64,000 bases of DNA from AG25 sp035517615 (GTDB lineage Bacteria; Gemmatimonadota; Gemmatimonadetes; Gemmatimonadales; GWC2-71-9). The translations under genes were made by a program, and so were the position numbers. How positions within the stretch are numbered: position 1 is the first letter of the stretch; each line of letters begins with the position of its first letter. The notes beneath the pieces are model-generated. The model was not told where the DNA came from, ran no database searches, and was given only the letters and a program-made list of their open reading frames with translations. Shown here piece by piece: positions 24,181-33,156 of the stretch. Location of the stretch: NCBI GenBank assembly GCA_035517615.1, contig DATIYM010000008.1, forward strand, positions 1 to 64,000, written 5' to 3'.

Positions 24181-24343
24181 AAGCAACGCTCTGGATCTCG
24201 AGCGCCGGGTATTCACCAAGGGTCCAAGAGCGATCGCGGTGTCGTTGAAGCGCTCGAGCGCGCCCGCCTCGAAGCTGCGAAAGCCGAATTGCACGCGCTC
24301 TACAAGAAATCCCGCTGGAGATATCGCTCCCGCAAAATCTTGA
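24134..24343 (+). pseudogene. Truncated DUF3175 protein
   Basis: The 69-codon frame begins with a good GAGGAG Shine-Dalgarno and the sequence KKTRWSQRVTRESNALDLE then VFTKGPRAIAVSLKRSS, which is the N-terminal half of DUF3175 as I remember the family. The second half of the domain (the usual RKASPYRSAMSMLTFYINRAG part) is missing; instead the frame runs into sequence antisense to the converging DinB gene, overlapping its end by 44 bases. It looks like a gene cut short by rearrangement at its 3' end. The family match is by memory of the motif. Confidence 0.5.
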
Positions 24344-24854
24344 CGTGATGCCGCTCGTGTCCCGCAATGATGTACGCGAGGGCGCGCACCGAGACTGATT
24401 TGCCGCTCGCGGTCCCGGTCCGCACGAGCCAGTCGGGATGGAACCCCGAGAACAGCGTAACCGTGGAGCGTCGGACCGCTTCGAGCTCTCGCGCAAGCTC
24501 CCCCAGGGGCCGCGCATCGAATGCTCCCGCCGGTGTCCAGGCGTTCTCATCGAAACTCGGGAGCGACGCGTGATCGCTACGGGCGAACGTGAGGGCGCGA
24601 TACGCAAACACGCGCTCCGCATCCGCGATGTGCCCCACGACTTCCTTCACGCTCCACTTGCCCGGCGCGTAGCGGTGCAGCGCTCGCTCGTCGGAAATCG
24701 CGCCGAGCAGGGCTTGCGTGTCGCGACTCTGAACGGCGAGCAGCTCGAGGAGATCGCCGGTCGGGACCTGCTCGATGTAGCGCCCGTAGTACGGCGCGTA
24801 TTCGGACTCCCCCGGACGGCCGATGGTGGAAGGGAACCCGGCGGTGTTTTTCAT
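24300..24854 (-). CDS. DinB-family protein
   Basis: A 184-residue four-helix bundle of the DinB/YfiT family. The metal-binding His residues are visible: WSVKEVVGHIADAERVF (first His) and the C-terminal pair IIAGHERHHVKILRERY. The family includes thiol transferases using bacillithiol or mycothiol and DNA-damage-induced proteins of unknown chemistry. The start is the ATG preceded by GGGAG at eight bases; the long upstream open frame is antisense to htrA and noise. It is divergent from the HtrA protease with only 36 bases between starts, so the promoters overlap. Confidence 0.9.
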   Translation of the reverse strand: MKNTAGFPSTIGRPGESEYAPYYGRYIEQVPTGDLLELLAVQSRDTQALLGAISDERALHRYAPGKWSVKEVVGHIADAERVFAYRALTFARSDHASLPSFDENAWTPAGAFDARPLGELARELEAVRRSTVTLFSGFHPDWLVRTGTASGKSVSVRALAYIIAGHERHHVKILRERYLQRDFL

Positions 24855-24890
24855 GATGGTAACTCCCACGATGCAGAGGTCCGACAAGGT

Positions 24891-25886
24891 ATGAGCGACA
24901 CAACAATAGTACAGCCGCTTTCGACGTCCGCCGGTCCGGACGATCCGGCCCTCGACGCGTACTCGCGAGCGGTGGTGGGCGCCGTTGAACAGGTTGGACC
25001 GGCTGTCGTCACGGTCGAGGTGGCCCAGCGGCTGCGTGCGCGGGGCCGTCCCGGAGTCCAGGATGTGCCGGGCCACGGATCGGGCTTCGTCATCGCGCCT
25101 GATGGGCTCGCACTCACGAACAGCCACGTCGTACACGGCGCTCATCGGATCGATGTGGTGTTTCCGGAAGGCCAGAAACTCCAGGCGGAAGTCGTGGGCG
25201 ACGATCCGGCCACGGACCTCGCGGTCATCCGCGTGTCCGGTTCCGGGCTCCCTTCGGTATCGCTCGGCGATTCGAGCGCGCTGCGCGTCGGACAGCTCGT
25301 CGTGGCGATCGGGAATCCGTACGGGTTTCAGCAGACCGTGACTGCGGGTGTCGTGAGCGCCCTCGGCCGGTCGTTCCGGTCCGTGGGCGGCAGGCTCATC
25401 GACGACGTCATCCAAACCGACGCGGCGTTGAATCCGGGCAATTCGGGCGGACCGCTCGTCAACAGTCGGGGACAGGTGGTCGGGGTGAACACGGCGGTGA
25501 TTCTTCCCGCGCAGGGCATATGCTTCGCGGTCGGGATCAATACCGCAAAGTTCGTCGCCGGGCATCTCATAAAGGAAGGAAAGATCCGGCGGGCGCGGAT
25601 TGGTGTAGCGGGGCAGAACGTGCCGTTCCGGCGATTCGCCATGCGCCAGCACTCACTCGACGTGCCGGGCGGAATTCTCGTGCTTTCGGTCGAAGCTGGC
25701 AGTCCGGCTGAGCGCGCGGGTGTCGCCGCCGGCGACGTGATCGTGAACCTGAACGGCAAATCCGTGCGGGGAATCGACGACTTGCATCGGCTGCTGACCG
25801 TGGATGTGATCGGCGCCAATGTGCCGATCACCGTAGTCCGCGGTTCAGCGATACATGAGCTGCAAGTGGTGCCGAGCGAGAGTTAA
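24891..25886 (+). CDS. HtrA/Deg-type serine protease with PDZ
   Basis: A 331-residue trypsin-like protease. Catalytic triad His79 (NSHVVHG), Asp109 (ATDLAVI) and Ser185 (NPGNSGGPL). A single PDZ domain occupies about 245-325, with GGILVLSVEAGSPAERAGV and GDVIVNLNGKSV. Unlike most HtrA proteins it has no signal peptide or membrane anchor: the N-terminus (MSDTTIVQPLSTSAG) is soluble, so it may act in the cytoplasm. The ATG was chosen because the long upstream frame overlaps the divergent dinB gene. It is followed 78 bases later by the MFS gene on the same strand. Confidence 0.92.
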   Translation: MSDTTIVQPLSTSAGPDDPALDAYSRAVVGAVEQVGPAVVTVEVAQRLRARGRPGVQDVPGHGSGFVIAPDGLALTNSHVVHGAHRIDVVFPEGQKLQAEVVGDDPATDLAVIRVSGSGLPSVSLGDSSALRVGQLVVAIGNPYGFQQTVTAGVVSALGRSFRSVGGRLIDDVIQTDAALNPGNSGGPLVNSRGQVVGVNTAVILPAQGICFAVGINTAKFVAGHLIKEGKIRRARIGVAGQNVPFRRFAMRQHSLDVPGGILVLSVEAGSPAERAGVAAGDVIVNLNGKSVRGIDDLHRLLTVDVIGANVPITVVRGSAIHELQVVPSES

Positions 25887-25964
25887 CGACGGGAGCGTGC
25901 CGTCGCTGTTGACCGCGTTACGCGGGTCACCAACTTCCCACATCCGTGTAGATTGCAGGCCCTT

Positions 25965-27197
25965 ATGCCCGAGGCCGCCACGCCAGCCCGCCGCTCGAGC
26001 CTGTCGATCATCTTTCTTACCGTCCTGATCGACCTGATCGGGTTCGGCATCATCATCCCGATCCTGCCCTATTACGCCCAGCGGCTCGGCGCCGGTGGAC
26101 TGGGTCTCGGCGCGCTGCTCGGCATCTTCTCGGCGATGCAATTTCTCTCAGCCGCGCTGCTCGGCCGGACCTCCGACCGAATTGGCCGGCGTCCCGTGCT
26201 GCTCGCAACCATGATCGCCAACGCGGTGGGGTACGTCATCTTCGCCGCCGCGCACTCGTACGCCGTGCTGTTCCTCGCGCGGATCGTGTCGGGATTTGCC
26301 GGAGGCAACATCTCCGCCGCGCAGGCGTACATCGCGGATATCACGCCGCCGGCGGAACGCTCCCGCGGCATGGGCGTCGTGGGCGCGGCGTTCGGCCTCG
26401 GGTTCATCATCGGTCCCGCGATCGGCGGCTTGTCGGCGCACTACCTCGGCCCCGCCGCCCCGGGCCTCGTCGCCGCCGGACTATCACTCGTCAATTTCGT
26501 GTCGACGTATTTCATCTTGCCCGAGTCGCTCGAAAGCCGGCACAGGACCGCCCGCAAGCTGTGGGACTTCTCGCATCTCGGGGACGCGTTGCGCCATTCG
26601 CATCTCGCGCCCCTGATGGTGGCATGGGCGATCATGCCATTTGCGTTCGCCGGTTATTCGGTTGCGCTCCCGCTCTGGGCGGCGGTGGTATTCGGTTGGA
26701 ACGAACAGCAGCTCGGCTGGCTGTTCACCGCAATCGGGGCAACCGCTGCGGTCGTGCAGGGATATCTGTTCGGCAAGCTCACGAAGCGAACCGGCGATCG
26801 AGCCCTGCTGATTGCGGGGGCGTTCGGAATGGCCGTCGCCATCGCCGTCATTCCCGCAATCCATACTACGCCAACGCTGTACGTCTGGACGGTCGTCCTC
26901 GCGTTCGCGAACAGCATTTTCGGGCCTGCGGGAACGGGCCTGGTTTCGCTTTTTGCGGGCCCTGAGGAGCAGGGAACGGTACTCGGCGCGGCGCAGGCGC
27001 TTGCCGCACTCGGCAGGCTGCTGGGCCCGGTGGTCGTGGGCCAGGTATACGATCACACGCATACCGGGGCGTTCCTGACCGCCGGCGCAGTAATGGCCGT
27101 GGGCGGCCTGGCGACACTGCGGGTACCGAAACAGATGACAGAGTCGAGTGGTCAGAACGCGCAAAGGCTAGACGCACAGAGAGCCGACGGGAACTAA
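25965..27197 (+). CDS. MFS drug-exporter-type transporter
   Basis: A 410-residue, 12-helix major facilitator, closest in pattern to TetA-type tetracycline/H+ antiporters: FLTVLIDLIGFGIIIPILPYYA in helix 1, the motif A loop GRTSDRIGRRPVLL, and motif C-like GAAFGLGFIIGPAIGG in helix 5, which marks exporters. The C-terminal tail (QNAQRLDAQRADGN) is hydrophilic. The ATG lies four codons into the open frame. A TAGATT element ends ten bases before the ATG, again suggesting a short leader. Substrate not predictable. Confidence 0.9.
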   Translation: MPEAATPARRSSLSIIFLTVLIDLIGFGIIIPILPYYAQRLGAGGLGLGALLGIFSAMQFLSAALLGRTSDRIGRRPVLLATMIANAVGYVIFAAAHSYAVLFLARIVSGFAGGNISAAQAYIADITPPAERSRGMGVVGAAFGLGFIIGPAIGGLSAHYLGPAAPGLVAAGLSLVNFVSTYFILPESLESRHRTARKLWDFSHLGDALRHSHLAPLMVAWAIMPFAFAGYSVALPLWAAVVFGWNEQQLGWLFTAIGATAAVVQGYLFGKLTKRTGDRALLIAGAFGMAVAIAVIPAIHTTPTLYVWTVVLAFANSIFGPAGTGLVSLFAGPEEQGTVLGAAQALAALGRLLGPVVVGQVYDHTHTGAFLTAGAVMAVGGLATLRVPKQMTESSGQNAQRLDAQRADGN

Positions 27198-27298
27198 CTC
27201 CGCCCCAGTCGGCCCGCTGTCCGTGCACCCACCTACGTCTAGCCTACCTCCCGTTTTTATGGCAGTTTTTTCCTAATCACCACAGGAGTTGCTGCGCT

Positions 27299-29398
27299 AT
27301 GCGCGTGTATAAGACCCCCGAAATCCGCAACGTGGCCGTCGTCGGCCATGGCGCGAGCGGGAAAACATCCCTCGTCGATGCCCTGGCGTTCGTCTCGGGA
27401 ACGAGCAAACGCCACGGGTTAGTCAAGGACGGCACGGCCCTCACCGATTACACCGCTGACGAAATCGAACGGAAATACTCGATCAACCTCGCTGTCGCGG
27501 TCGCCGAATGGATGGATACCAAGCTCAATCTCATCGATACCCCGGGATATCTCGACTTCACCGGCGACGCGCTCGCGGGCGTCGACGCGGCGGACGGCGC
27601 CGTGGTCGTGGTCTCGAGCACCGGTGGGGTCGAGGTCGGCACCGAAAAGGTGTGGGATTACTGTGAGACGCGTGGCATCCCGCGGCTGTTTTTCGTGTCG
27701 CTCATGGATAAGGAGCACGCCGACTTCGAGCGCGTGTACGCGCAGATCCGGGACACCCTCACACCCAAGGTCATTCCCGTCGAGATTCCGGTCGGCGAAG
27801 GGGCCGAGTTCCACGGCATCATCAATCTGTTTTCGCAGAAGATGCACCAGTACAAGAAGGGGACAAAGGCCGGCGAATACGAAGAGCTGGACATCCCCGA
27901 CGAGTATCGCGAGCGGTTCGAGCGCTATTCGCGGGAGCTGATCGAGCGCATCGCGGAGACTGACGATACGCTGCTCGAGCGCTATCTCGGAGGCGAGCAG
28001 ATCGGGCGTGAGGAGGCGATCGCCGCCATGAAGGCCGGTATGTCGCGCGCCGAGCTGTACCCGCTCTTCTGCGGCGCCGCCGAGCTGACCTATGGCATGC
28101 GCGCGCTGCTCACGAAGATGGTCGAGCTGCTCCCGGCTCCCTCGGAACGTCCGGCGATCGAATCGCACCGGTGGGGAACCGCGGAAGCGGTGATGCTGAG
28201 ACCCGATGATGGCGGTCCGTTCGCGGCTCAGGTGTTCAAGACCATTTCGGAGCCGCACGTCGGCGACGTCACGCTGTTCCGGGTGTACGAGGGGACCGTG
28301 CGAAACGGGCAAGACGTGTACAACGCCCCGCGCGAAGCAACCGAGAAGCTGAACCACCTGTGCGTGACCGTGGGAAAAGAACGCACCGAAATCCCCGAGC
28401 TGCACGCGGGAGACATCGGCGCGGTGGCCAAGCTGCGGGACACGCACACGAATGACACGCTCTCGACCCGAGACGTGCCGCTCGTGCTGGACAAGATTCC
28501 ATTTCCCGAGCCGGTGCTGACCGAAGCGATCGAAGTCAAGCAGCGAGGCGAGGAAGAGAAGCTGTCCAATGGTTTGCACAAGCTGCACGAAGAAGATCCC
28601 ACGTTTCAGCACGAGTACAACGGAGAGCTGGGGCAGACGCTGATCCGGGGATTGGGCGAACGCCATCTCGAGATCATCGTCGGACGGCTGGCGCGGAAAT
28701 TCGGCGTTCACGCGCAGATCACGAAGCCCAAGATCGCCTATCGTGAGACGTTCAAGGGAAAGGCGGAAGGGCAGGGCAAGCACAAGAAACAGACGGGAGG
28801 CCGCGGCCAGTACGGCGACTGCTGGATCAGAATTGCCCCGCTGCCGCGCGGATCGGGCCTGCAATTCGTGGACGAGATCGTGGGAGGGGTGATCCCCCGT
28901 CAGTACATTCCCGCCGTCGAGCGCGGTGTGCACGAAGCCGCCTCGCGGGGGCCGATCGCCGGCTATCCGGTGGTCGACTTCAAGGTGGAGCTGTACGACG
29001 GCTCCTACCACGACGTCGATTCCAACGAAATGTCGTTCAAGATGGCCGGCATTCTGGCATTCCGAAACGTGAGCCCGAACTGCCGCCCGGCGCTGCTCGA
29101 GCCGATTCTCGAGCTCGAGGTGTGGACCCCGGACGACTACCAGGGCGCCGTGATGGGCGATTTGTCGTCACGCCGTGGGCAGATCCTCGGCAGCGAAAAG
29201 GACGGCAAGCTCACGAAGGTGAAAGCGCTCGTGCCCGCCGCCGAGCTGGACCGATACGCGACGTCACTGCATTCGCTCACGCACGGGCGCGGAACCTACC
29301 GGCAGAAATTCTACGTGTATCAGGAGATGCCGCCCGAAGCGGCCCACAAAGTCGCCGAGGCGAGAAAGAAGGAGCTCGAGGAGGCAGCGAAGGGCTAA
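27299..29398 (+). CDS. fusA2: EF-G-like translation GTPase (EF-G2)
   Basis: A 699-residue second elongation-factor-G type protein. P-loop GHGASGKT at 16-23, G3 DTPG at 80-83. The G4 motif, normally NKMD, reads SLMD at 134-137 (FFVSLMDKEHADF), losing both Asn and Lys that select guanine; this is typical of divergence away from canonical EF-G. Domains II to V follow in the normal order (NDTLS and PFPEPV in II/III, GERHLEI, QTGGRGQYGDCW in IV, GDLSSRRGQILG in V). AGGAG stands ten bases before the ATG. Role in translation or recycling not known. Its end overlaps the converging flavoprotein by four bases. Confidence 0.92.
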   Translation: MRVYKTPEIRNVAVVGHGASGKTSLVDALAFVSGTSKRHGLVKDGTALTDYTADEIERKYSINLAVAVAEWMDTKLNLIDTPGYLDFTGDALAGVDAADGAVVVVSSTGGVEVGTEKVWDYCETRGIPRLFFVSLMDKEHADFERVYAQIRDTLTPKVIPVEIPVGEGAEFHGIINLFSQKMHQYKKGTKAGEYEELDIPDEYRERFERYSRELIERIAETDDTLLERYLGGEQIGREEAIAAMKAGMSRAELYPLFCGAAELTYGMRALLTKMVELLPAPSERPAIESHRWGTAEAVMLRPDDGGPFAAQVFKTISEPHVGDVTLFRVYEGTVRNGQDVYNAPREATEKLNHLCVTVGKERTEIPELHAGDIGAVAKLRDTHTNDTLSTRDVPLVLDKIPFPEPVLTEAIEVKQRGEEEKLSNGLHKLHEEDPTFQHEYNGELGQTLIRGLGERHLEIIVGRLARKFGVHAQITKPKIAYRETFKGKAEGQGKHKKQTGGRGQYGDCWIRIAPLPRGSGLQFVDEIVGGVIPRQYIPAVERGVHEAASRGPIAGYPVVDFKVELYDGSYHDVDSNEMSFKMAGILAFRNVSPNCRPALLEPILELEVWTPDDYQGAVMGDLSSRRGQILGSEKDGKLTKVKALVPAAELDRYATSLHSLTHGRGTYRQKFYVYQEMPPEAAHKVAEARKKELEEAAKG

Positions 29399-30513
29399 GG
29401 GACGAGTTTGCGAAACGCTCGCGCGGGGATATCGTGGTAGCCGTATTCGCCGCGAAACACATGCGTCAGCGCGTTCGTCAGGCGTTGCCCGGCGGCACGG
29501 AATAGCGCGCTTCGTATCATGGGGCGTCGATACACGAGATGCGCGAGAAACCGGCCTGTCTTGAGCTCGGGGTACAGCTCGCGGAGTACGGCGGCATTGT
29601 ATGCCGCCGCTACGTCGCCGCCCCCTTCCGCGACCGCACGTGCGGCCAGCAGGCCGCTCTTGAGCGCGAAACTGATGCCCTCCGCGGTGACTGGGTCGGC
29701 CAAGCCCGCCGCGTCACCCACAAGCAGGATACGGCCACGCGCGAGCAGTCGTGACCGCGGCCGCACCGGAATGACATAGCCGTGGCGCGTGGCACGCGCA
29801 TCGAGCGGGATCCCGAGCAGCGACAGATAGCGCTCGAAGTGCTCCCGCAGCGCACGGGCCCCGCGCTGGACACTCAGCACTCCCACCGAGAGATGCGAGG
29901 CCTTGGGAAACACCCAGGCGTACCCGAGAGGGATCGTTCCGACGTCGAAGCGTGGCTCGTGGGCGAACCGCTCCATGACGTGATCTTCCACCGGCAGCTC
30001 GTATTCCAATGCCGGAATCATGTGCCGATCGTCCTGCCAGCCCGCGAGCTTCGCCACCTCTCCCAACGCGCCGTCCGCCGCCACGAGGTAGTCCGCCGTT
30101 AACGCCCCGTACTCCGTCACGAGCCGCACGGGGCCGCCATCTTGCTCGAGACCCGTCACCCGGCACGAGGTGAGCAGCTCCGCTCCAGCGGCGGTCGCCA
30201 TCTCGACCAGCTGGTAATCGAGCCGGTCGCGCATGGTCAGCGCGATCAGGGGGAAATCCGATCGCGCGGTGAAACGTTTCCCGATATCGTGGAGATAGAG
30301 CGCGGCACTGTTGCACACCCGCTCGGCCACAGTGCTTGCGTCCAGCTCCCCGTAGCGCAAGGCGCGATGCACCAGTCCTCCACCGCACGTTTTGTAGCGC
30401 GGGAGCCGTTCGCGCTCGAGCAATGCGACGCGAACCCCCTGCCGGCTCAGCTCTCGCGCGGTGGCGGCTCCAGCGGGCCCACCTCCCACGACCGCCACGT
30501 CGTAGTGCTTCAC
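29395..30513 (-). CDS. Geranylgeranyl-reductase-family flavoprotein
   Basis: A 372-residue FAD-dependent oxidoreductase of the GGR/ChlP family. FAD motif VVGGGPAGAATARELSRQG at 8-26, then the family motif KTCGGG (here YKTCGGGLVHRA), and the second FAD motif GRILLVGDAAGLADPVTAEG near 270-289. These enzymes reduce isoprenoid double bonds, for quinone or chlorophyll side chains or lipids. The ATG overlaps the stop of the alcohol dehydrogenase, so they are one operon; a joint role in prenyl or alcohol redox metabolism is possible but unproven. Confidence 0.9.
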   Translation of the reverse strand: MKHYDVAVVGGGPAGAATARELSRQGVRVALLERERLPRYKTCGGGLVHRALRYGELDASTVAERVCNSAALYLHDIGKRFTARSDFPLIALTMRDRLDYQLVEMATAAGAELLTSCRVTGLEQDGGPVRLVTEYGALTADYLVAADGALGEVAKLAGWQDDRHMIPALEYELPVEDHVMERFAHEPRFDVGTIPLGYAWVFPKASHLSVGVLSVQRGARALREHFERYLSLLGIPLDARATRHGYVIPVRPRSRLLARGRILLVGDAAGLADPVTAEGISFALKSGLLAARAVAEGGGDVAAAYNAAVLRELYPELKTGRFLAHLVYRRPMIRSALFRAAGQRLTNALTHVFRGEYGYHDIPARAFRKLVP

Positions 30514-31505
30514 GAGTCGCGCGAGACCGTGAGCACCGCGGCGCCCCGTACCGCTCCGCCCCGCAGCCGAGCGAGCGCGTCATTCGCGGCCGCGAGCGGA
30601 AAACGCTCCGCGACGATCGAGAGCGGGACGCGACCGGCGAACGCGAAGAATTCAGCGCCGTCCTGACGCGTCAGATTCGCGACCGAGCGCACGACACGTT
30701 CGCCCCACAACACGTCATACGAAAACGCGGGAATGTCGCTCATGTGAATCCCGGCGCACACGACCGTGCCGCCCTTCACGACGGATTCGAGGGCCCGAGG
30801 GACGAGGGCTCCGAGCGGAGCGAAGAGAATCGCGGCATCGAGCGGCTCGGGCGATCGTTGATCCGAGTCGCCGGCCCAGCGCGCGCCGAGCTCGCGGGCA
30901 AATTGCTGGGTCTCCCGATCTCCGGGCCGCGTGAAGGCATAGATCTCGCGCTGCTGGTGCTGGGCCACCTGCGCGATGATGTGCGCCGCGGCGCCAAAGC
31001 CGTAGATGCCGAGGCGCCGGCCCGCTCCAGCGGCGGTGAGCGAGCGATACCCGATCAGGCCCGCACACAGGAGCGGCGCCGCCTCGACGTCCGAATAGCG
31101 CTCGGGAAGCGAAAACGCATAGCGCGCGTCGGCCACGACGAGCTCGGCGTAGCCGCCATCCAGCGTGTAGCCCGTGAAGCGCGCGCGATCGCACAGATTC
31201 TCTCGGCCGGAGCGGCAATACGCGCAGGTGCCGTCCGTCCAGCCGAGCCACGGAACGCCGACGCGCTCTCCCACGCGAAATCGCTCCACGTCGCGCCCCA
31301 GACCTGCGATGGTCCCGACAATCTCGTGGCCCGGGATGAGCGGAAGCTTCGGATTCGGTAGCTCGCCGTCGACGATGTGCAGGTCGGTGCGGCACACGCC
31401 ACAGGCCCGCACCGCGATCAGCACCTGGTGCGCACCGGGCGCGGGATCGGGAACTTCTGCCGGGTGGAGCGGGGTGCGGGGACGTTCGAGCACCATGACA
31501 CGCAT
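30510..31505 (-). CDS. Zinc-dependent alcohol dehydrogenase
   Basis: A 331-residue medium-chain dehydrogenase. Catalytic zinc ligands: Cys in CGVCRTDLH and the GHEIVG His-Glu pair. Structural zinc site: CAYCRSGRENLC (three Cys) with a preceding residue in the GWTDGTC segment (fourth Cys). Rossmann motif is GIYGFGAAAH. The pattern matches the AdhP/zinc-dependent class that oxidises simple alcohols. I start at the second Met (MRVMVLERP), since the first eight codons lie outside the conserved start. It ends in the stop that overlaps the flavoprotein start. Confidence 0.9.
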   Translation of the reverse strand: MRVMVLERPRTPLHPAEVPDPAPGAHQVLIAVRACGVCRTDLHIVDGELPNPKLPLIPGHEIVGTIAGLGRDVERFRVGERVGVPWLGWTDGTCAYCRSGRENLCDRARFTGYTLDGGYAELVVADARYAFSLPERYSDVEAAPLLCAGLIGYRSLTAAGAGRRLGIYGFGAAAHIIAQVAQHQQREIYAFTRPGDRETQQFARELGARWAGDSDQRSPEPLDAAILFAPLGALVPRALESVVKGGTVVCAGIHMSDIPAFSYDVLWGERVVRSVANLTRQDGAEFFAFAGRVPLSIVAERFPLAAANDALARLRGGAVRGAAVLTVSRDS

Positions 31506-31519
31506 GCTCCCGAAAATAC

Positions 31520-31547
31520 GCAGGGGCACGGCTCCCCGTGCCCCTGC
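31520..31547 (-). terminator. Terminator of the ligase-GNAT-kamA operon
   Basis: A perfect inverted repeat: a 12-base stem GCAGGGGCACGG with its complement around a CTCC loop. In the minus-strand direction the stem is followed by GTATTTTCG. It lies 36 bases past the kamA stop and before the alcohol dehydrogenase start, separating the two minus-strand units. Confidence 0.85.
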
Positions 31548-31583
31548 ATGAGCTTCCGCGTCTTGCTGAAACTCCCCGCTCCG

Positions 31584-32684
31584 CTAGCCCACGAGAACCG
31601 GTTCGATCTGTGCCTGCTTGATCCGCTCTTTCTTCGGTTGCTTATAACGGTACAGCTTGCCCGCATAGTTGCGAAGCACGACTTCCTTGTCCGTCAATTT
31701 CACGACGTACTCGGGCAGGAGCGGAATCTTCCCGCCGCCTCCCGGTGCGTCGATCACGAAGTGCGGCACCGCAAGGCCGGACGTCCAGCCACGCAGCGCC
31801 TGCACGATTTCCAGACCCTTTTCCACGGTGGTCCGGAAATGCTCTGCTCCCGCGACCTGGTCGCACATGTAGATGTAGTAAGGGCGCACCCGCGCGGCGA
31901 GCAGTTTCTGCATCAACGACTTCATCACGTCGGCATCGTCGTTCACGCCCTTCAACAGCACCGTCTGGCAGCCCAGCGGGATTCCGGCGTCCGCGAGCAT
32001 GCCGAGCGCCTGGACCGCCGCTTGAGTCAGCTCGTCGGGATGGTTGAAGTGCGTGTTGATGTACAGCGGATGATAGCGCCGCAGGATCGCGCACAGCTCG
32101 GGCGTGATCCGCTCCGGCAGATGGCAGGGAATCCGCGAGCCGATGCGGAGCACCTCGAGGTGCCGGATCGTGCGGAGCCGCCGCAGGATGTCGTCGATTC
32201 GGCGGTCGGACAGGAGCAGCGGATCTCCGCCCGACAGGATCACGTCCCGGATTTCGGTATGCTGCTCCAGGTAGCGGAACGCCGACTCGAGCTGCGACAT
32301 GGGAATCTTTTCCGGGTCGCCCACCTTGCGCCGGCGGGTGCAGAAGCGGCAGTACGACGCGCACACGGGTGAAACCAGGAACAACGCGCGGTCCGGGTAG
32401 CGATGCGTGATGTTCGGAACCGGCGAATGCACGTCTTCGGCCAACGAATCGACGAGACCGTCCCGCACTTCGAGCTCGTTCAGATCGGGGACGTATTGGC
32501 GCCAGACCGGGTCGCCCGGCGTCCTGATCAGGTCGACCATCGCGGGCGAGATGCGAAATTCGAAGTTGGCGGCCGCCTCCCGCATGCGGTCGAGATCGGG
32601 GAACTGGTCGGCCCCGAACTTCGCCACGAGCGCTTCCAGCGAGGCGATGCTGCGCTTACGCAGTAGCTCTTGCCAGGACTCCAT
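31584..32684 (-). CDS. kamA: Lysine 2,3-aminomutase-like radical SAM enzyme
   Basis: A 366-residue KamA/AblA-family radical SAM protein. The 4Fe-4S/SAM motif is CASYCRFC with Cys108, 112 and 115. The PLP lysine is Lys319 in DAPGGGGKIP. The two Asp residues that bind the epsilon-amino group in lysine 2,3-aminomutase are present as Asp275 (YMCDQ) and Asp312 (FVIDAPGG), so the likely substrate is lysine, giving beta-lysine; glutamate mutases lack these. The protein is shorter than clostridial KamA (about 416 residues). It is the last gene of a run with a GNAT and two ATP-grasp ligases, overlapping the GNAT by 29 bases. Confidence 0.9.
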   Translation of the reverse strand: MESWQELLRKRSIASLEALVAKFGADQFPDLDRMREAAANFEFRISPAMVDLIRTPGDPVWRQYVPDLNELEVRDGLVDSLAEDVHSPVPNITHRYPDRALFLVSPVCASYCRFCTRRRKVGDPEKIPMSQLESAFRYLEQHTEIRDVILSGGDPLLLSDRRIDDILRRLRTIRHLEVLRIGSRIPCHLPERITPELCAILRRYHPLYINTHFNHPDELTQAAVQALGMLADAGIPLGCQTVLLKGVNDDADVMKSLMQKLLAARVRPYYIYMCDQVAGAEHFRTTVEKGLEIVQALRGWTSGLAVPHFVIDAPGGGGKIPLLPEYVVKLTDKEVVLRNYAGKLYRYKQPKKERIKQAQIEPVLVG

Positions 32685-33156
32685 GCCCCAGGTCCTTGAG
32701 GTAGATCACCAGGTCATCGCCCGGCTCGTAGTAGCCGGGCAGAGTGGCCGCCCTGGTGTAGCCGCGCCGCTCATAGAACGCGCGCGTACGCGCGTAATCC
32801 GCGCGGGAAGACGTTTCCACCACGACCAGACGGCACCCGGCAGCCTCGAGTTGCCGTTCGACGTCCGTGAGGAGCGTGGTCCCGATGCCTTTGCCCTGCC
32901 GCGCGACGTCCACGACGATCCAGTAGAGGTCGGCCGTGCCGCGGGTACCAGGCGTCGGCCCCCAGCAGGCGTAGCCGATGAGCTCCTCGCCGTCGTAGGC
33001 GCCAATGAACCGATAATCGTCGTCGCCAGAGACGCTCTCGGTAAGAAGCTCGACCGCAGTGGCGACCTCTTCCGGACGGAAGAGGCCGGTCGCGGCTGTG
33101 AGGCGCTCAAGCCGGGCGCGTTGCGCGAGGCCGACGGGCCGGAGCGAGCAGCTCAC
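32656..33156 (-). CDS. GNAT N-acetyltransferase beside kamA
   Basis: A 166-residue acetyltransferase. Strand beta-4 and motif A are DLYWIVVDVARQGKGIGTTLL, with the RQGKGIG acetyl-CoA loop, and motif B is TRAFYERRGYTRAATLPGYY. I start it at the GTG inside the end of the upstream ligase gene (50-base overlap); longer in-frame starts are deep in that gene and lack conservation. AblB, the acetyltransferase of N-epsilon-acetyl-beta-lysine synthesis, is also a GNAT, so this protein might acetylate beta-lysine or a ligated product of it. The short size and context differ from classic ablAB. Start uncertain, family firm. Confidence 0.85.
   Translation of the reverse strand: MSCSLRPVGLAQRARLERLTAATGLFRPEEVATAVELLTESVSGDDDYRFIGAYDGEELIGYACWGPTPGTRGTADLYWIVVDVARQGKGIGTTLLTDVERQLEAAGCRLVVVETSSRADYARTRAFYERRGYTRAATLPGYYEPGDDLVIYLKDLGHGVLARATA

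Noticed and set aside
27419..29011. 530-codon minus-strand frame opposite the EF-G-like gene
   Set aside because: Shadow of a strongly conserved gene; no motif or Shine-Dalgarno.
31584..32684. KamA-like gene as EpmB (EF-P lysine modification)
   Set aside because: The substrate-Asp pair and C-terminal PGGGGK region fit free-lysine aminomutase, and no efp or epmA gene is in the neighbourhood; EpmB is not fully excluded.
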